A DNA stretch of 54,923 bases, taken from contig NZ_JACJSF010000054.1 of NCBI RefSeq assembly GCF_014698035.1, positions 1-54,923 of the forward strand, written 5' to 3'. Numbering within the stretch: position 1 is the stretch's first letter; every line of letters starts with the position of its first letter. The notes below the pieces were generated by a model that was not told where the DNA came from, did no database searches, and worked only from the letters and a program-made list of their open reading frames with translations. Positions 51,455-54,923 of this stretch are shown here, one piece after another. The DNA comes from Desmonostoc muscorum FACHB-395 (GTDB lineage: Bacteria > Cyanobacteriota > Cyanobacteriia > Cyanobacteriales > Nostocaceae). A program made the translations under genes and the position numbers.

Positions 51455-51928
51455 AAAATAATTGCGTGTGTTGTATTTCTTAGTTTCTAACTTCACCAGC
51501 AGTTTGACAAGAAATATCAACTAACCTTTACAAAGTGACTTATCTTAATTGATTCTTAATTCAACCCCAAGATTTTTTAAACTTAATTGAGAAATATTAA
51601 GATATTTTAAAAAATAATTTAAATAGATTTTGCTTCTTAATAAATACCCAATTTGTCTTAAGTTTCCAGCGTTGACATCCTCACCGCCGTGTTCGCCCTT
51701 GGCGTTCCCGTTCGCGCAGCGTCTCCGTCAGGAGAAGGGTACGCACTCTTAAGAAGGAGTAATAAGTAATAAGTAATGAGTAAATACCCATTTTTCATCC
51801 ACTTATTACTCATTACTCCTTACTCATTACTTTAAAGCCGTGCTGGAAACACGGGGTTTTAAACCCATTTTTCTGATAAGCCGGAAACGAGAAAGATGAT
51901 AATTAGTGGTTAGATTTAGCAAAGTCAC
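51455..51928. other. gap with IS605-like remnant and inverted repeats
   Basis: Near 51671-51690 the sequence GTTGACATCCTCACCGCCGT and near 51839-51857 GTGCTGGAAACACGGGGTTT resemble the ends of small non-autonomous elements of IS200/IS605 type. Between them are GGAGTAATAAGTAATAAG repeats and their complement (about 51757-51831). It may be a small insertion remnant. Confidence 0.35.
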
Positions 51929-54514
51929 TTATTTCTCTTGAAATGTCCAGACACCTTCATCCCAATCTGACTCTGTTGGAGGTGATTGTAACCAATGTTG
52001 ACAACGTAAAAGATGCAACATAGCAGCTTTGTCCTGGTTATCTGCTGCTAAAACTAGGGCAAATTCAGCCCTAGCACGGTTAAAATCGCGTTTGAGATAA
52101 TACTCGCGTCCTTTGTGATAATGCTCAATCACTTGCAATTTTTCGCTTTCAATCGGGTTGGAACGCAAACCGAGTAATTCATAGATGGCTACTGGCTCAT
52201 TTCTGCCTTTGACACGAATGTAATCTAGTTCCCTAGCCCAAATATTATCTTGGCAGGGTTTAAAAGTGTTATGGCTAATAATAATGTCGCAACCATATTG
52301 TTTGCTGACGCTTTCTAATCGAGAGCCAAGATTAACGCCATCACCAATGGCGGTAAATTCCATCCGTTTACTAGAGCCAATATTCCCACTAATTACGGTA
52401 TCTGAGTTGATACCAATGCCGATTTTAATTCTGGGCTTATCATCTACATAGCGACGTTGATTAAATTCGTGCAGGCGAACGCGCATTTCTAAGGATGTTT
52501 GCACTGCCATCCAAGCGTGTTCTTCTAATGCCAGAGGAGAACCAAACACAGCCATAATCGCATCGCCGATGTATTTGTCAAGAGTGCCTTTATGTTTAAA
52601 GACTGCCTCCACCATTGATTCAAAATATTCATTGAGCATACTTACCACTTCTTCTGCTTCCAAGTTTTCCGTTAAAGTGGTGTAGCCGCGAATATCAGAA
52701 AATAAAATCGAAACTTCTTTGCGATCGCCTCCAAGTTTAGCATCATCTAATTTCAGCAGTTCTTCTGCTAATTCCTGGGTCATGTAGCGGTACATAGTAC
52801 TTTTGAGCCGCTTCTCATCACTGATATCTTCCATCACCACCAGCGCTCCCCGGACTTGCTCGTTGTCGCTGGCATCGGCAATTGTGTTAATGGATAAATT
52901 AATACTGTGCTGCTCTGTACCAGTTGTTAGGAGTGTGCGATCGGGGTAATACTGCTGGCGGCCTTTTAAGTCAACTGCATGTAAAGCATCTTGGTACCAC
53001 TTGCTAAAGTCACCTTCTTTGATACCAATGACATCATTAACTAATTTACCTTCTAAACGTTCATCTACTCCCAGTCCTAGCAAACGTTGGGCACTTTCAT
53101 TAGCGGCGATAATTAATCCAGTTTTATCAGTGGAAACCACTCCATTGGAAAGACTACGCAGAATATCTCGTTGCATTTGTTCTTGTTGCTTGACTGTGGC
53201 AAACAACTGGGCATTTTGCAGCGCTACTCCGGCTTGAATATTAAAAGCTTCCATAAATTCTTCATCGTTGCGGTCAAAGCTAGCTTGGAAGCAGTCGGGA
53301 GCTTTGGGCCAATCAGCTGGATTATAAGCGGGAAAATCACCAGTTTTCTTTTTATTTACGAGTTGGGTAACGCCAATCAGTTGTTGATCGGCGTTAAATA
53401 CTGGCATACAAAGTAAGCTACAAGTGCGATAGCCATTTTGCTGGTCGAGTAGTTTGGCTGTATCAGAATCAGGATCGTCGTACAAATCAAAGGCAATATT
53501 CAGTTTTTTGCCAGAAGCCGCTACTATACCCGCAAAGCCTTTACCTACAGGGACTCGTAATTCTTTAGTTGAACCATCATCCTGAGTGATTTTCGTCCAT
53601 AATTGATCGCGCTCGTGATCTATTAACCATAGTGTACTGCGATCGGCATTCATCAGTTCCTTGGCTTCATCCATCACCCGCTTCAGGGTGTCTTCTAAGT
53701 CGAGACTGCTTTGAGAGAGAGACTTGATGGCCTTCATTAGCGCCGCCACTGCTCTTTGTTTTTGGGTGGCGACATAAAAAGAGCGCGAGGATTCTAAAAT
53801 TAGGCGAATTGAAGGGGCAAATTCTTGAAATAATTGTTCGTCAGCAGAGAGAAAACCTTTGGTATCAACGCGCTCTGCAAGGGGAGCCGCGTGATTATTG
53901 CCAGATTTTAATTTATTCAGTAATTGTACTACTGCAACTAACTGCCCATGTTCATTTAAGAGTGGCAAAGCCAGCATAGTGTAGGTGCGGTAGCCAGTTC
54001 TTTTTTCTTGTTCTTGGGCAAAATGCGATCGCGGATCGTTATAAAAATCAAAGGGAATATTGATAACTTGTTTGAAAGTAGCGACTTCCCCAGCAATGCC
54101 TTTATTGGCGGGGATACGAATTTCTAAAGAGCGATCGCCTTCCCCCTCAGCTAAAATCGACCAGAGTTCTTGTTTTTCTTCATCCAATAAAAATATCGTT
54201 GTCCGGTCTGCTCCCAGTAATTCCCCAGTTTTCAGGGTAATCGAATGCAACATTTCTTGCAGAAGAGTTTCAAACCCCTGAGAATCCAGCATTGATAGGG
54301 TTTGATGGACAATCTGTAATTTTTGCTCGACATCCTGAACGACCTGCTTAAAAGTATCCTGAGTCAGGGGAGCAAGAAACGTAGAAAAATTTCCTTTTCT
54401 TGTGGCAAGAGCGCCGACAGGAGCAGAATTTGTTGGTAATTCGAGGTTTTCTTGGTTGTGAACACCAATAATCAAATCGGTGGTTTCCCCATAACTTCCT
54501 TGATACACTGACAT
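51929..54514 (-). CDS. CyaB-type adenylate cyclase: GAF-GAF-PAS-cyclase
   Basis: The 861-residue protein has two GAF domains (about 80-240 and 265-440) followed by a PAS domain (about 445-560), a class III cyclase domain (about 590-790) and a TPR-like C-terminus. The cyclase motifs are LFSDIRGYT (metal Asp), GTLDKYIGDAIMAVFG (Lys and Asp), FTAIGDGVNLGSRLE (Thr, Asn, Arg), which give ATP specificity. It makes cAMP, and by analogy with Anabaena CyaB1/CyaB2 the GAF domains bind cAMP and activate the enzyme. Length and layout match both paralogues, so I do not number it. No membrane segment is present. Confidence 0.9.
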   Translation of the reverse strand: MSVYQGSYGETTDLIIGVHNQENLELPTNSAPVGALATRKGNFSTFLAPLTQDTFKQVVQDVEQKLQIVHQTLSMLDSQGFETLLQEMLHSITLKTGELLGADRTTIFLLDEEKQELWSILAEGEGDRSLEIRIPANKGIAGEVATFKQVINIPFDFYNDPRSHFAQEQEKRTGYRTYTMLALPLLNEHGQLVAVVQLLNKLKSGNNHAAPLAERVDTKGFLSADEQLFQEFAPSIRLILESSRSFYVATQKQRAVAALMKAIKSLSQSSLDLEDTLKRVMDEAKELMNADRSTLWLIDHERDQLWTKITQDDGSTKELRVPVGKGFAGIVAASGKKLNIAFDLYDDPDSDTAKLLDQQNGYRTCSLLCMPVFNADQQLIGVTQLVNKKKTGDFPAYNPADWPKAPDCFQASFDRNDEEFMEAFNIQAGVALQNAQLFATVKQQEQMQRDILRSLSNGVVSTDKTGLIIAANESAQRLLGLGVDERLEGKLVNDVIGIKEGDFSKWYQDALHAVDLKGRQQYYPDRTLLTTGTEQHSINLSINTIADASDNEQVRGALVVMEDISDEKRLKSTMYRYMTQELAEELLKLDDAKLGGDRKEVSILFSDIRGYTTLTENLEAEEVVSMLNEYFESMVEAVFKHKGTLDKYIGDAIMAVFGSPLALEEHAWMAVQTSLEMRVRLHEFNQRRYVDDKPRIKIGIGINSDTVISGNIGSSKRMEFTAIGDGVNLGSRLESVSKQYGCDIIISHNTFKPCQDNIWARELDYIRVKGRNEPVAIYELLGLRSNPIESEKLQVIEHYHKGREYYLKRDFNRARAEFALVLAADNQDKAAMLHLLRCQHWLQSPPTESDWDEGVWTFQEK

Positions 54515-54923
54515 AACTGATATTTTATATAGCAGGATGAGATTTTAAATTTAAGAATGCGATGAAATTTATGTAAGTTGTGCTAAAAGCAACAATAGCC
54601 TTGATATTATCCATAGTTTAATCGCTTGTTTAGCTAGCGTCATCCTGTGAATAAGGGTGGAAGTTGATTACTAACAACCATATTTTGACCAGAACCCCTT
54701 CCTACTGACGCATACAGATGATGAATAGAGGGTCAGACCCCTGATTTAAACGATAAAACAATATTATCTGCATCCCATAGTGAGCAGATCCAGACTTCTC
54801 TCCGAGATGCTACGCAAACCTGAGTTCGGGTTAAAGATAAGGAGGTAAAAGCCACTCCAGTTGAAGGCTAGGTTTCTTAGGTTGATGACAATAAGCGATT
54901 AATCCGCAAAGAACGTTAACGCA
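54515..54923. other. end of window, upstream of the cyclase gene
   Basis: The last 409 bases hold the cyclase promoter region and then non-coding sequence. Nothing else is recognised. The window stops before the next gene. Confidence 0.4.

Noticed and set aside
1..54923. CRISPR arrays, rRNA, tRNA genes
   Set aside because: No regularly spaced direct repeats with unique spacers and no recognisable tRNA or rRNA segments were noticed; the tandem arrays here have no spacers.

Overview
The window comes from a filamentous, heterocyst-type cyanobacterium of the Nostoc group. The evidence is the many GCGATCGC (HIP1) octamers, heptanucleotide STRR repeats, a PsbQ lipoprotein gene, a HemJ gene, a GAF-GAF-PAS adenylate cyclase, and above all a dnaE gene that starts with the C-terminal half of the split DnaE intein. 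That intein half looks, from memory, identical to the Nostoc punctiforme (Npu) one, so N. punctiforme or a very close relative is the best guess.

Layout. 0.1-5.4 kb: on the minus strand, a lipase-like hydrolase followed by a caspase/NB-ARC/TPR STAND protein whose reading frame is broken once, plus a small unknown gene. 5.7-9.1 kb: psbQ, an FAD oxidoreductase, an alpha/beta hydrolase lacking its usual nucleophile, and hemJ. 9.2-13.8 kb: a peptidoglycan-binding-domain protein and a large LRR-Roc-COR-TIR (ROCO) protein. 14-15.1 kb: a retropepsin-like aspartic protease pair and a nested pair of small transposable elements. 15.3-20.1 kb: a pncB-nadD-nrtR-nadE operon for NAD synthesis with a strong palindrome, probably the NrtR operator, upstream of pncB. 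20.5 kb: a 50-residue gene with its own ribosome binding site. 21.5-28.5 kb: the treZ-treY-treH trehalose operon, with repeats in both gaps. 28.8-35.8 kb: assorted single genes (DCC-type thiol oxidoreductase, Uma2 nuclease-like protein, aldo/keto reductase, Dps, pirin, an isolated ParA-like ATPase, a methyltransferase, a DUF202 protein). 36.4-39 kb: a CadD-like transporter with an exported protein and a divergent LysR regulator. 40.4-43.5 kb: an ABC transporter ATPase plus a double-domain permease. 43.9-46.9 kb: an exported protein, a nuclease-like protein and dnaE-C. 47.3-54.5 kb: an SGNH-like protein, a PatA-type response regulator, a 1.4-kb stretch with no gene, a small membrane protein and a CyaB-type adenylate cyclase.

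How the genes fit together. The clearest pathways are NAD salvage and synthesis with its own regulator, and conversion of maltodextrin to trehalose plus trehalose breakdown, which is linked to desiccation tolerance in Nostoc. Dps would add stress protection. Two large STAND/GTPase signalling proteins with death-type effector domains (caspase, TIR), one next to a lipase, are candidates for cell-suicide or antiphage modules.

The most striking non-coding content is a layered set of small mobile elements. One MITE family has three copies with TACGGTGTACACACAAG-type ends. Two different small elements have each inserted, with perfect 11- and 10-bp target duplications, into the same palindromic core of a third element family. 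Three intergenic tandem arrays share an exact 21-bp period. No rRNA, tRNA or CRISPR array was recognised.
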